A DNA stretch of 64,000 bases from Paenibacillus sp. MMS20-IR301 (GTDB lineage: Bacteria > Bacillota > Bacilli > Paenibacillales > Paenibacillaceae), in NCBI RefSeq assembly GCF_032302195.1, contig NZ_CP135275.1:6859501-6923500 (forward strand), written 5' to 3'. Shown here piece after piece: positions 25,389 to 34,469 of this stretch (positions are counted from its first letter, which is position 1; the number at the start of each line of letters is the position of its first letter). The position numbers were made by a program, and so were the translations under genes. The notes under the pieces were generated by a model, which made no database searches, was not told the DNA's origin, and saw only the letters and a program-made list of their open reading frames with translations.

Positions 25389-26585
25389 ATGCCGAACAAA
25401 CAAAATAAAAGGGCCGTGCCATCTTCTATAGGACTGATAATTCTCGGCATTATTGTAATTGCAGCTAATTTACGGGCTCCCTTAACCTCAGTGGGACCTC
25501 TAGTGAGTCTCATAAGGGATGATGTTCGTATTTCGAATACATTAGCAGGCCTGATAACAACGCTGCCTTTACTTGCCTTTGCTTTATTATCGCCTTTAGT
25601 ACCCAAATTAGGACGGAGATATGGGGTTGAACGTATCATTTTGATTGCCCTAATCTTTCTGACTGCTGGCATTGTATTACGTTCCTTATCTGGTGCAGCC
25701 AATCTGTATATTGGGACAGCCATTCTGGGTTTCGCAATTGCCGTATGTAATGTATTATTGCCAAGTGTAATCAAAAGGGATTTTCCAACTAAAATGGGCT
25801 CCATGACAGGTGTTTACTCCATTTCAATGAGTTTATTTGGGGCAATCGCATCGGGAATCAGTGTACCTCTAGCGGTGAACGCAGGTCTGAAATGGCAGGG
25901 AGCATTGGGAATATGGGGGATTCTAAGCTTTGTATCGTTTCTCTGTTGGTTACCCCAATTAAGAAAGCAAACGAAGCCAGCAACCACGACGAGCCAACCT
26001 ATCGCGAGCAACGATGTGAATGTTTGGCGGTCCCCTCTTGCCTGGCAAGTAACCTTGTTTATGGGTATACAGTCCATGGTTTTCTATGTGTTGATCGCTT
26101 GGTTGCCTGAAATTTTAAAGCAGCAGGGAATTGACTCCAGCCAATCAGGATGGTACCTCTCGATCATGCAGTTAGCGTTGCTTCCATTTACCTTTATTGT
26201 CCCTGTTATTGCCGGGCGCATGTCTAACCAACGTTTGTTAGTGGTCATCACAATTATTTTGCTTTTGACGGGAACGCTCGGACTTTTATACGGAAGCTCT
26301 AATATTATTCTGTTGTGGATTATAATACTCGGGATTGGTGGTGGCTTCGCCTTTAGTTTGTCCATGATGTTTTTTGGTTTACGTACTGAAAATGCCCATC
26401 AAGCAGCGGAACTGTCTGGCATGGCGCAATCGGTCGGATATCTTCTTGCCGCAACCGGTCCTGCCCTCATAGGGTTTCTGCATGATGCGACAAATAGCTG
26501 GAACCTGCCACTGTTCATTCTGCTTGGCGCTTCGGTCTTGCTCTTTATCGTCGGCATAGGAGCAGCAAGAAACCGTTTGGTCTAA
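25389..26585 (+). CDS. MFS transporter, CynX/NimT family
   Basis: A 398-residue membrane protein with about 12 hydrophobic helices. The first loop carries the family pattern ANLRAPLTSVGPLV, and the cytoplasmic loop after helix 2 has LGRRYGVERI (the MFS motif A position). A longer cytoplasmic loop near residues 195-210 (KQTKPATTTSQP) separates the two halves. CynX/NimT members move cyanate-like anions or nitroimidazoles, and many are uncharacterised drug-type exporters. The ATG has an aaggag site 9 bases upstream. It has its own promoter with a palindromic operator, and a terminator follows. Confidence 0.85.
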   Translation: MPNKQNKRAVPSSIGLIILGIIVIAANLRAPLTSVGPLVSLIRDDVRISNTLAGLITTLPLLAFALLSPLVPKLGRRYGVERIILIALIFLTAGIVLRSLSGAANLYIGTAILGFAIAVCNVLLPSVIKRDFPTKMGSMTGVYSISMSLFGAIASGISVPLAVNAGLKWQGALGIWGILSFVSFLCWLPQLRKQTKPATTTSQPIASNDVNVWRSPLAWQVTLFMGIQSMVFYVLIAWLPEILKQQGIDSSQSGWYLSIMQLALLPFTFIVPVIAGRMSNQRLLVVITIILLLTGTLGLLYGSSNIILLWIIILGIGGGFAFSLSMMFFGLRTENAHQAAELSGMAQSVGYLLAATGPALIGFLHDATNSWNLPLFILLGASVLLFIVGIGAARNRLV

Positions 26586-26616
26586 GTGGAATAAAAGAAA
26601 TGATGCTTGAATATAC

Positions 26617-26656
26617 AAAGAAGGCAGCTGGTCAAATCGATCAGTTGCCTTTATTA
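26617..26656 (+). terminator. Terminator after the MFS gene
   Basis: AAGGCAGCTG pairs with CAGTTGCCTT (one G-U pair) around an 11-base loop, followed by TTATT. Confidence 0.75.
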
Positions 26657-26762
26657 AGCTTACGGGCAGGATGACGTAGAGATCCAACAAAAGTAAATAT
26701 TTACATCCAAGAACGTATGTTCTAAAATATTAATGAACTTAATACATAGGAGGCTCATGTAT

Positions 26763-27110
26763 ATGATAAATCGAATTTCAACACCATTTAGTTATTCATC
26801 TGCTGTTGTGGCTGGTGACTCTGTGTTTCTCGGATTACATCGGGGTTTTGGACAGAGCTTTACAGAACAGATTCACAATACTTTCTCACACTTAAAAGAG
26901 ACTCTTAATCAACTTGATATACCACTGGGAAATGTTGTTAAGGTGAATGTATACCTAAAGCACATTAAGGACTTACCTGAAATGGAACAGGTTTTTTTCG
27001 AGTATTTTGAGAAGGATAAATTCCCTGCTAGGATGACTTCTACGACAGATTTTTTTGACTCTGATTGTCTTTTGATGATTGACGGAATTGCATACAAAGG
27101 ATTGAATTAA
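26763..27110 (+). CDS. RidA/YjgF family protein
   Basis: A protein of about 115 residues of the RidA (reactive enamine/imine deaminase) family. It has the internal VVKVNVYLKHIKDLPEMEQVFFEYF segment, the conserved Arg in FPARMTSTT, and the C-terminal strand LLMIDGIAYKG. The N-terminus (STPFSYSSAVVAGDSVFLGLHRG) is shorter than in archetypal RidA and lacks the usual SGQ motif, so it belongs to a divergent subgroup. The start is ATG 26763 or 26757; aggagg at 26748-26753 favours 26763. The 36.5 kb RidA pseudogene is a different family member. Confidence 0.75.
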   Translation: MINRISTPFSYSSAVVAGDSVFLGLHRGFGQSFTEQIHNTFSHLKETLNQLDIPLGNVVKVNVYLKHIKDLPEMEQVFFEYFEKDKFPARMTSTTDFFDSDCLLMIDGIAYKGLN

Positions 27111-27134
27111 CGGGCAGCTATAGCTCATACAGAC

Positions 27135-27166
27135 AGAAGCAGCCGGGCTGAGGATCGGCTGCTTCT
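27135..27166. terminator. Hairpin between converging genes
   Basis: AGAAGCAGCCG pairs perfectly with CGGCTGCTTCT around a 10-base loop. The T-run is poor (CTTC), but its position between the converging RidA and kinase genes fits a terminator. Confidence 0.6.
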
Positions 27167-27228
27167 CTTCAATATAAAGCCCAGGCTCCTGTTGGTTTAT
27201 TGAACTAAAGTCTCCGTTAATTCCTATT

Positions 27229-27849
27229 CTAGTTATCAAAAAATATACTGCTTAGTTCCTTAATGGAGGGGGTGTATATACCTGAAGTATTAACATGGAA
27301 TGTAGGGACATTGATTCGGGGTTCTTCGTAAGTGCTCACGGTCAGTTCAATTCCTTTTCTGGCCATATCAACTTCCTTATCGCCATGGAAGTACTCTCGA
27401 AGTGGGTTGTTGAGACCCCGCCGGACAAATCTGTCGAGCGCGACCTTTTCATCAACCTTGCAAATCAACATGTAAACTTGTGCCTTTTCCATGAACTGTT
27501 CAAGCATGGACGACCATATTTTGTGTTGAAAAGCTGCTTCTGCAATTACTGACACATGGTTTGTTATCAGACCTGAGAGAGTCTCAAAGAAGATTGCTGT
27601 AGCCGTTATATTGACATCCTCAGGAAGTTCGTGATGTCTCTTGCCGAAAGTATGCACGTACCCCTCCTTAATCTGATCGCGGCTGATTATCGGCATAAAA
27701 ATCTCATTACCAAGCTCTCTTGAAAAGGTTGTCTTACCTGAACCTGGCCTACCGGTAACAACAATTAAATACGGCTTTGGCATGCTCCTAACCAGATGCG
27801 TTTTAGCTGTGATATCAGTAGCTGTGAGATTAAGATGATTTAGTTTCAT
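27229..27849 (-). CDS. P-loop small-molecule kinase (AAA/zeta-toxin-like)
   Basis: A 206-residue P-loop protein with Walker A VVTGRPGSGKTTFSREL (about 32-48), a downstream ISRDQIKEGYV acid region (about 56-66), a helical lid containing RFVRRGLNNPLRE, and a C-terminal INVPTFHVNTSG strand. This layout is that of small kinases of the AAA_33/zeta-toxin type, which phosphorylate nucleotides, sugars or antibiotics. The start at 27849 has a gggaagga site on the minus strand. A shorter start at the internal MPKPYL is possible. No antitoxin-like gene is adjacent, so a toxin role is unlikely. Confidence 0.7.
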   Translation of the reverse strand: MKLNHLNLTATDITAKTHLVRSMPKPYLIVVTGRPGSGKTTFSRELGNEIFMPIISRDQIKEGYVHTFGKRHHELPEDVNITATAIFFETLSGLITNHVSVIAEAAFQHKIWSSMLEQFMEKAQVYMLICKVDEKVALDRFVRRGLNNPLREYFHGDKEVDMARKGIELTVSTYEEPRINVPTFHVNTSGIYTPSIKELSSIFFDN

Positions 27850-28058
27850 GATTACATCCTTCCCAACATATTTGGTGGAGCCTCACATCAGATCTTGAAC
27901 ATAACATATTTTAGGATGATTTTGTCCATTAGCTTAATCCTTTTAAAGCCAGCCCTATTTGTCACCGGTACGCATCCAACTAAACGAATGGCTATGGTTG
28001 AGTAGAAAATCATTTCCATGCTACTATTGTTCTTAGCTTAAGGGTTGCGGAGGGTGTC

Positions 28059-28733
28059 ATGTCAAAAACAATTTTGATAGTGGAAGACCAGCAGGTCCTG
28101 CGGGAAATTATGAAGGAATATTTAACGGATGAAGGCTACCTGATCTTAGAGGCAGGTGACGGGAAGCAGGCGCTGGCTCTATTCCAGGAACATGAGGTCG
28201 ACCTGGTTGTACTCGACATTATGCTGCCTGAAGTAGATGGATGGTCGGTTTGCCGGCGGATACGTAAAACGTCCAGCGTGCCGGTTCTGATGCTGACTTC
28301 CCGGTCTGACGAAGATGATACACTATTGGGGTTCGAGCTGGGGGCGGACGATTACGTGGTGAAACCATGCAGTCCTCCGATCTTGTTGGCCCGGGTAAAG
28401 CGGCTGCTGGAAGGCCAGCAACGCCGCCCTTCGGGCGGTACATTGTCCGGGGGAGCGGTTACGCTGCATGTGCCTTCGAGAAGTGTTTCGGTGAATGGTA
28501 CTCCTTGTAACTTGACCCATACCGAGTTTGAGATTTTAGCTTGTCTGCTCAGCAGCAAAGGAATCATTTTCACCAGGGAACAGCTAATCACTAAAATCTG
28601 GGGCTATGAATTTGCCGGCGATGACCGGACACTGAGCAGCCATATCCGGAATCTGCGTTCCAAGCTTGGAGAACATGCCGGTCATATTGTAACAGTCATT
28701 CGTTCAGGTTATAAATTTGAGGACAACCCATGA
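28059..28733 (+). CDS. OmpR/PhoB-family response regulator
   Basis: A 224-residue regulator. The receiver domain (about 3-118) has ILIVEDQQVLRE, the phosphoacceptor Asp at about residue 53 (VVLDIMLPEVDG), MLTSRSDEDD and the conserved Lys in DYVVKPCSP. The winged-helix DNA-binding domain (about 130-222) has LTHTEFEILACLLSSKGIIFTREQLITKIWGYEFAGDDRTLSSHIRNLRSKLG. A gcggaggg site precedes the ATG. Its last codons overlap the kinase start by ATGA (28730-28733). Context suggests it controls the downstream surface-polysaccharide acetylation genes. Confidence 0.92.
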   Translation: MSKTILIVEDQQVLREIMKEYLTDEGYLILEAGDGKQALALFQEHEVDLVVLDIMLPEVDGWSVCRRIRKTSSVPVLMLTSRSDEDDTLLGFELGADDYVVKPCSPPILLARVKRLLEGQQRRPSGGTLSGGAVTLHVPSRSVSVNGTPCNLTHTEFEILACLLSSKGIIFTREQLITKIWGYEFAGDDRTLSSHIRNLRSKLGEHAGHIVTVIRSGYKFEDNP

Positions 28734-30553
28734 GGAAAAGCATTGTCAGTAAACTTTTTTTGCTCACGCTCAGCTTGTCCCTGTTTCTCCTCGCGAGTCT
28801 CTTTATCGGGCAAATCCTGTTTTTTGAACGGTTCTATATCCATCAAAAATCTGCGGGTGTCCAGAGTGCGCTTAACAACGTTGCAACAGAGCCTTGGGAA
28901 GATCCGGACAACGACCAGAAAGTCTTTGAAACCGAACAACAGTTTTACCGAACCCATAACACCTGGCTCGCCCGTTTGAACTCCGCGGGTTACCTGTCCA
29001 ATACCGGCAACTTTGAAGCCGAGGTAAGGCTTGAGAATGTACCTGAAGCTCCGGCTCTGTCGGGTACGACACTCACTATCCCAATGTACACTATGATGGA
29101 TGTAGAAGAACTCAGAGAGGACAATCCTCTTGTAGAGGAGTTTTTCGTACAGCCTGAGAAACGCATCGCTCTAGAAGGCCTCCTGATTAACAATCAGTTT
29201 ATACCGCAGCGGATCGCCCGCGAAGCCTCCAAGCTATGGGATCAGAGCCACCTGGAGAATACTCCCTTCGTCCTCAAGGAATACGAAGTTGTATCCCGCT
29301 ATACAAGCGCGACGGACTACCGGGAGCATTATCCGAGCATTCTTGTGTACGGCACAGTAACAAAACTTCAAACACCCATTGGAGCGGCAGAATCCCGTTA
29401 CACGAACCATTTATTTCTGGAACAAATCAAAGCCTTTCAGGCCAAGCTGCTATATGATGAATTCCCTGAACAGGACAACACCGTCATGGATTACACTACA
29501 AATGATGTTCCTTACAAAATTATTGTGAACCGGCATACAGACAGCTCTGGTGCTCCCTTTTATTTATTTGCCATGACTTCCTTGCAGCCTGTAAATGAGG
29601 CGGCCGGCGTAATGCGCCAGTATTACCTTTATATTGCCATAGTTGCATTGCTGCTTGTGGCCCTGGTTTCCTTATATTTCTCAAGGCGCCTTGCCCGTCC
29701 ACTGCTTCGCGTCAATCAAGTTACACAGCAAATGGCCAGTCTGGATTTCTCTGCCCGCATTCCAGTAAATACCGGAGATGAGATTGGCCAGTTATCGGAC
29801 AACATCAATAAGCTTTCGCGTATGCTGCATGGGCATATTCACCGGCTGGAACAGGATATTGAACAGGAAAGACGGCTGGAGCAGACGAGAAAAGCATTCA
29901 TTGCCGATGTTTCGCATGAATTAAAAACACCGCTCAGTATTATGGAGAGCTGCCTGTATATTATTGAAGACAAACCGGACAGCCCCAAACGCGAGCATTA
30001 CTTTTCAGCTATGAAAGACGAGGTTCAGAAGATGAATCTGCTGGTTGGCGATATGCTGGAGCTGGCCAAGTACGAATCAGGCACTTACAAAATGCAGATG
30101 GATATCTTTCGTATCGATGTTTTGCTCGAGCAGGTTTGTACCAAGCTTGCCTTGGATATCAGCAGCAGGCAGCTGCTTTTGCTTACTCGATTGGTTCCCG
30201 TTGAAGTTGCCGCCAATGCCCGGCTGATCGAACAAGTTGTGGTTAATCTCCTCACGAATGCCATACGATACACGCCGGAAGGCGAGAAGATTATGGTCAG
30301 GATGAAGGAAGAGCAGCAGACAGTTATCATAACGATAGAAAATAACGGCGTCCGCATTCCTGATGAACAGCTGAACAAAATCTGGGACCGCTTTTACCGG
30401 ATTGAGCAGTCCCGCCACCGTTCAACCGGTGGAACCGGATTGGGTCTTGCGATCTGCCGGCAAATTCTCAAGCTGCACGATGCTCGTTACGGAGCAGTCA
30501 ATACAGAGACAGGTGTGCAGTTTTATTTTGAACTTAACACGAAGAATGCGTAG
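28730..30553 (+). CDS. Sensor histidine kinase with large extracytoplasmic domain
   Basis: A 607-residue membrane kinase. Transmembrane helix 1 is at about 8-30, followed by an extracellular sensor domain of about 270 residues, helix 2 at about 301-320, and a HAMP domain (RRLARPLLRVNQVTQQMASLDFSARIPV). HisKA has the phosphoacceptor His at about residue 396 (ADVSHELKTPLSIMESCLYII). HATPase_c follows with N-box VVNLLTNAIRYTPEG, FYRIEQSRHRSTGGTGLGLAIC (F and G2 boxes) and a G1-like ENNGVRIP, where the usual Asp-x-Gly is replaced by NGV. The extracellular domain's ligand is unknown. Confidence 0.9.
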   Translation: MRKSIVSKLFLLTLSLSLFLLASLFIGQILFFERFYIHQKSAGVQSALNNVATEPWEDPDNDQKVFETEQQFYRTHNTWLARLNSAGYLSNTGNFEAEVRLENVPEAPALSGTTLTIPMYTMMDVEELREDNPLVEEFFVQPEKRIALEGLLINNQFIPQRIAREASKLWDQSHLENTPFVLKEYEVVSRYTSATDYREHYPSILVYGTVTKLQTPIGAAESRYTNHLFLEQIKAFQAKLLYDEFPEQDNTVMDYTTNDVPYKIIVNRHTDSSGAPFYLFAMTSLQPVNEAAGVMRQYYLYIAIVALLLVALVSLYFSRRLARPLLRVNQVTQQMASLDFSARIPVNTGDEIGQLSDNINKLSRMLHGHIHRLEQDIEQERRLEQTRKAFIADVSHELKTPLSIMESCLYIIEDKPDSPKREHYFSAMKDEVQKMNLLVGDMLELAKYESGTYKMQMDIFRIDVLLEQVCTKLALDISSRQLLLLTRLVPVEVAANARLIEQVVVNLLTNAIRYTPEGEKIMVRMKEEQQTVIITIENNGVRIPDEQLNKIWDRFYRIEQSRHRSTGGTGLGLAICRQILKLHDARYGAVNTETGVQFYFELNTKNA

Positions 30554-30578
30554 AACTTCAGGTTCTGCGCATTTTTTT
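30545..30578 (+). terminator. Terminator overlapping the end of the kinase gene
   Basis: AATGCGTAGAAC pairs with GTTCTGCGCATT around a 4-base loop, followed by seven T. The kinase stop codon TAG is inside the stem. It would reduce or stop readthrough into the acetylation genes, which may therefore have their own promoter in 30579-30661. Confidence 0.85.
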
Positions 30579-30661
30579 ATTTCATCTGCAACTGGTCTGC
30601 ACATGAACTATATATCTCTTCAGTATTATGCTTGGTGAAGAGACGAAAGGGGAGAGAACAA

Positions 30662-31279
30662 TTGAAAAATAAAGGATTGGGTGTACTGCTCATTATAATG
30701 ATTTTATGGGTATCCGCTTGCGGACAGAAGGATAATCAGACACCCGATTACAGGGAACAGTACCGGACAAGCGTGTTTCTCGGCGATTCGATTACGGAAG
30801 GGCTGTCATATCACGATGTATTAAACGAGGACAGCGTATTAGCAGGAGCGGGAAAAACAGCCGAGTTCACCTTAATGGAAGACGATGTGGATCAATTAGT
30901 TGCCCGGAAGCCTGAACACGTATTTATTCATTTGGGTTCCACAGATATCCTCTGGCCTACGGATCATCCGAAAGAATATTCGCTGACACATTATGAGCAG
31001 CTTATCGATGCCATCCAAAGCAAGATTCCTGATGCAACCCTTTCGCTGCTGTCGGTCACGCCGGTAACGGCTCACGCGGAGCAGCAGGAACCGCGCTACC
31101 GGAACATCAAGGATTATAATGAAGGGCTTCAGGCTCTTGCGGAGAAAAAGCAGGTGCAGTTTATTGATCTGACCACTCTTGTTGCCGATCACAACGACTT
31201 GTACGACACGGACGGGATACATTTTCAAGCTGCGTTCTATCCTGTTTTCCTTGATTATTTAAACGGTCTTTCCAAATAA
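30662..31279 (+). CDS. SGNH/GDSL-family lipoprotein
   Basis: A 205-residue predicted lipoprotein. A signal sequence with lipobox VSAC (Cys at about residue 20) leads to an SGNH hydrolase domain with block I VFLGDSITEGL (Ser about 43), block III-like HLGSTDILWP (Ser-Thr-Asp where GxND is usual) and block V DTDGIHF (Asp/His about 183-186). The catalytic Ser and Asp-x-x-His are present. SGNH proteins add or remove acyl groups on glycans. TTG 30662 is preferred because aaaggggag lies upstream; TTG 30632 would put basic residues ahead of the signal. The MBOAT gene follows 25 bases later. Confidence 0.8.
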   Translation: MKNKGLGVLLIIMILWVSACGQKDNQTPDYREQYRTSVFLGDSITEGLSYHDVLNEDSVLAGAGKTAEFTLMEDDVDQLVARKPEHVFIHLGSTDILWPTDHPKEYSLTHYEQLIDAIQSKIPDATLSLLSVTPVTAHAEQQEPRYRNIKDYNEGLQALAEKKQVQFIDLTTLVADHNDLYDTDGIHFQAAFYPVFLDYLNGLSK

Positions 31280-31304
31280 AGTCCGGGTGATAGGGGGGAT
31301 ACGC

Positions 31305-32711
31305 TTGGTTTTCAGCAGCCTGACTTTTCTGTTTCAATTTTTGCCCGTTGTCCTGCTTGTATACTACATTTCGCCTAAGCGGCTGCGCAATGCCGTCTTG
31401 CTGGCGGCAAGCCTTGTTTTCTACGCCTGGGGAGAACCGCTGTACATTTTACTAATGCTTTTCTCCACCGTCTTTGATTATATCAACGGGCTTCTGGTGG
31501 ACCGGTTCAGGCAACGGAAGCCTGCAGCCAGGGCTGTTTTGCTTATTTCTTTAGCCGGAAATCTGGGGATTCTCGGTTTTTTTAAATATGCCGGATTTAT
31601 CATCGAAGCTCTGGACCGGATGCTTCAGCTGAATCTGCAGCCCCCCGATCTTCCGCTGCCCGTGGGCCTGTCGTTTTACACGTTTCAAACGATGTCCTAT
31701 GTAATCGACGTCTACCGTGGACAAGTGAAGCCGCAGCGGAACCTCATTGCTTTTGCAGCGTATGTGACGATGTTTCCTCAGCTCGTAGCAGGGCCCATCG
31801 TCAAATACGGAGATATCGCCCGGCAGCTGGCCTCGCGCAGTGTCACGCTGAACCGCTTCGGCAAAGGCGCGGAATTGTTCATTCGCGGACTGGCCAAGAA
31901 AGTGCTGCTGGCCAACAATCTCGGTCTTTTATGGACGAGCGTAAAAGCGGCACCGGCGGAAGAGCTAAGCGTTCTGGGCGCCTGGCTTGGCATCGCCGCG
32001 TTCACCCTGCAAATTTATTTTGATTTCAGCGGCTACTCGGATATGGCTAGAGGGTTAGGCAGGATGCTCGGATTCCATATCAGGATTAATTTCAATTATC
32101 CGTACATTTCCCGCAGCGTAACTGAGTTCTGGCGTCGCTGGCATATATCACTCGGTTCCTGGTTCCGTGAATACGTCTATATCCCGCTTGGCGGCAACCG
32201 GAAAGGGATCGGCAAACAGCTGTTTAATCTGCTCATTGTCTGGCTATTGACCGGCTTATGGCATGGAGCCAGTTGGAATTTTATCTTTTGGGGGTTGTTT
32301 TTCGGACTGCTGGTGACACTGGAGAATCTCTTTTTGCTGAAATGGCTGAAGCGTCTGCCGCGTCCGGCAAGTCACCTGTATTTGCTTGTGGCTGTTGTCA
32401 CGGGTTGGGTGTTATTTGAATTTCAGCAGCCGGATGCCGCCTGGACATTTCTCGGATGCTTGTCCGGGTGGGCCGCGAACGGATGGGCGGACAATCAGGC
32501 GCTTTATGACCTGTCGGCATACGGTTCTGTGTTAATCCTGTCTGTCCTGTGTGCTACTCCGCTTCCCCGTAAATGGGTATTGCGCTTCACCTTCAAACGG
32601 CGGCTGACCGGCGGGGTTGCCGTACCGGTTCTATACCTGGCTGCCCTGATCCTGTCCACGGCTTACTTAGTTGCTCAAACCTACAATCCATTTTTATATT
32701 TCCGGTTCTAA
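31305..32711 (+). CDS. MBOAT (AlgI-like) O-acyltransferase
   Basis: A 468-residue polytopic membrane protein starting MVFSSLTFLFQFLPVVLL, the standard AlgI/DltB-like start. It has PVGLSFYTFQTMSYVIDVYRG, FPQLVAGPIVKY, QIYFDFSGYSDMARG, SVTEFWRRWHISLGSWFREYVYIPLGGNR and the catalytic-His motif LTGLWHGASWNFIFWG (His about residue 320). Such enzymes pass acetyl groups across the membrane for O-acetylation of exopolysaccharide or cell-wall polymers, with extracytoplasmic SGNH/AlgX/DHHW partners. TTG 31305 has a tagggggga site. It lies between the SGNH lipoprotein and DHHW genes. Confidence 0.93.
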   Translation: MVFSSLTFLFQFLPVVLLVYYISPKRLRNAVLLAASLVFYAWGEPLYILLMLFSTVFDYINGLLVDRFRQRKPAARAVLLISLAGNLGILGFFKYAGFIIEALDRMLQLNLQPPDLPLPVGLSFYTFQTMSYVIDVYRGQVKPQRNLIAFAAYVTMFPQLVAGPIVKYGDIARQLASRSVTLNRFGKGAELFIRGLAKKVLLANNLGLLWTSVKAAPAEELSVLGAWLGIAAFTLQIYFDFSGYSDMARGLGRMLGFHIRINFNYPYISRSVTEFWRRWHISLGSWFREYVYIPLGGNRKGIGKQLFNLLIVWLLTGLWHGASWNFIFWGLFFGLLVTLENLFLLKWLKRLPRPASHLYLLVAVVTGWVLFEFQQPDAAWTFLGCLSGWAANGWADNQALYDLSAYGSVLILSVLCATPLPRKWVLRFTFKRRLTGGVAVPVLYLAALILSTAYLVAQTYNPFLYFRF

Positions 32712-32723
32712 GGGGGGACCACG

Positions 32724-33869
32724 ATGAAGCATAAGGTTAAAGTGAATACCCTGACCGGCCTGCTGCTGCTTTTTTATATCAGCGGGGCAGCACTGGCAAA
32801 TATGCTGACGCCTGTGAAGCCCTTCTCGGAATCGGAGAACCGGGTCCTGGAAGGGCGGCCGGACTTTTCGCTGCAAAGACTGCTTTCCGGGCAGTTTACA
32901 TCTCATTACGAACGTTATACGTCCGACCAGATGGCTCTCCGGAATCTCTGGGTGGGCATGAAGACGGACACTGACCGCGCCATGGGAAAGCAAGAGAGTA
33001 ACGATGTCTTTCTGGGTAAAGACGGATACCTGATGGAACGTTATACTTCTCCATCCGCTGCACAGCTAAAAGAACGGGGAGAGGTTCTTCAGGCTTTCGA
33101 CCAGGCTACGCCGGAGCTGCGTAAAGTGCTGATGCTTGTGCCGACTGCCGCGGCCTTTTTGTGGGATAAGCTGCCGGCGTATGCGCCTTCTGACGATCAG
33201 CTGCAGGATTTGATGCGGATCCGTGAGCTGATTCCTGGAGGTATCCGGTTAGCTGATGCTTACTCAGCACTGTATGCTGAGCGGAATGAGCCGCTCTTTT
33301 ACAAGACGGATCATCATTGGACCACAAAAGGCGCCTTTTACGCTTACCGTGAGCTTGCCGGACCGCTGGAAATTATACCGCAGGACGAGAGCTCATTCCG
33401 CATTCAGTTAGCCACAGAAGAATTCTACGGATCGCTGTATTCCAAAAGCGGGTTCCGCCGCCTGCCGCCAGACGAAATCCGGCTATATATACCGAAAAAG
33501 GCAAACGGCTTGATCGTTACCTATGAGGAGGAACACCGTGTTACAGACACCCTGTACGAACAGAACAGGCTCTACGAAAAAGACAAATATGCTGTGTTCT
33601 TGGATGGCAACCATGCCTTGATTCGTATTGTGACGGATGGTGCGCCTGCTAAAAAGCTTCTGGTTGTCAAAGACTCCTATGCCAACAGTCTGATCCCGTT
33701 TCTGACGGAGCACTATGGGGAAATCGACGTTGTGGATCTCCGGTACTTTTCTCATTCGCTGGTTAACCTTATATGGGAACGGGGGTTCCAGGACATGCTG
33801 ATTCTGTACAATCTTAAAACCTTCTTTGAAGACCCATCAATCCTGAATCTAGTGGAGGAAATGCCATGA
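32724..33869 (+). CDS. DHHW-family (AlgX/AlgJ-like) surface protein
   Basis: A 381-residue protein with an N-terminal membrane anchor (about 10-27) and an extracytoplasmic SGNH-like domain. It has SENRVLEGRPDFSLQRLLSGQFTSHYERYTSDQMALRN (typical of the family), the DHHW motif in FYKTDHHWTTKGAFYAY (about 193-204), and a late KKLLVVKDSYANSLIPFL that holds the Ser nucleophile of the AlgJ/AlgX fold. It would receive acyl groups from the MBOAT protein and transfer them to the polymer. It starts 13 bases after the MBOAT stop with an aagggggg site, and overlaps the next gene by 4 bases. Confidence 0.88.
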   Translation: MKHKVKVNTLTGLLLLFYISGAALANMLTPVKPFSESENRVLEGRPDFSLQRLLSGQFTSHYERYTSDQMALRNLWVGMKTDTDRAMGKQESNDVFLGKDGYLMERYTSPSAAQLKERGEVLQAFDQATPELRKVLMLVPTAAAFLWDKLPAYAPSDDQLQDLMRIRELIPGGIRLADAYSALYAERNEPLFYKTDHHWTTKGAFYAYRELAGPLEIIPQDESSFRIQLATEEFYGSLYSKSGFRRLPPDEIRLYIPKKANGLIVTYEEEHRVTDTLYEQNRLYEKDKYAVFLDGNHALIRIVTDGAPAKKLLVVKDSYANSLIPFLTEHYGEIDVVDLRYFSHSLVNLIWERGFQDMLILYNLKTFFEDPSILNLVEEMP

Positions 33870-34336
33870 GGCAGAAATGTATAAGCAGACTTGTATTAGT
33901 ATTTATCCTCGGACTTTTAAGTGCTTGTACCGCCAATCCCGGAAAAGACGAAGCCCGGACTGTTGCTGAAATCAAGGACAGCATTGAACAGACTGTGGAT
34001 CTAAGCGGAATGCAGCTGCAAAATGATGCTAAACTGCGCAAATTATACGGCATAGAGGCTGATGATATTGAAGGTTTTGTTCTATATACTGCGGACTCAA
34101 ATGTAAAAGCAGACGAGCTGGTTATTATCAAAGTCAAGCAAGCAAGCGAAACGGAAACGGTGATGGAACAAATTGAGGAAAGAATCAAGGCACAAACCGT
34201 CAAATTCAAAGATTACCGGCCTGAGGAGTATTGCCTCATTGAAAAACATGTATTGAAATCGAAAGGGCGCTTTGTTTTCTTTGCAGTTTCTAAGAATGTC
34301 GAGCGTATGGAAGAAGCTTATGATGCTATTTGGTGA
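33866..34336 (+). CDS. DUF4358-like lipoprotein
   Basis: A 156-residue predicted lipoprotein: signal MRQKCISRLVLVFILGLLSAC (lipobox LSAC, Cys about 21). The mature domain has KLRKLYGIEADDIEGFVLYTADSNVKADELVIIKVK, then a helix and VEERIKAQTVKFKDYRPEEYCLIEKHVLKSKGRFVFFAVSKN. This matches DUF4358, which is often encoded with MBOAT and DHHW genes in Firmicutes. The role is unknown; an accessory part of the acetylation complex is likely. ATGA overlap with the DHHW gene. It is the last gene of the operon. Confidence 0.8.
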   Translation: MRQKCISRLVLVFILGLLSACTANPGKDEARTVAEIKDSIEQTVDLSGMQLQNDAKLRKLYGIEADDIEGFVLYTADSNVKADELVIIKVKQASETETVMEQIEERIKAQTVKFKDYRPEEYCLIEKHVLKSKGRFVFFAVSKNVERMEEAYDAIW

Positions 34337-34469
34337 AAAAGCCACGCTGAGCTGGGTAAGGGGAAACGAAGTGTTTTGAGCAAAGAAATAAGAGGATTTT
34401 GGGCAAAGGTGCAGGATACTTTTAAACTCTGTTAGAATATGAATGAAAGGATCTATAGAAGTAAGGTAG

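Noticed and set aside
27229..27849. Zeta-type toxin of a toxin-antitoxin pair
   Set aside because: The P-loop kinase fold fits, but no antitoxin-sized gene is adjacent or overlapping.
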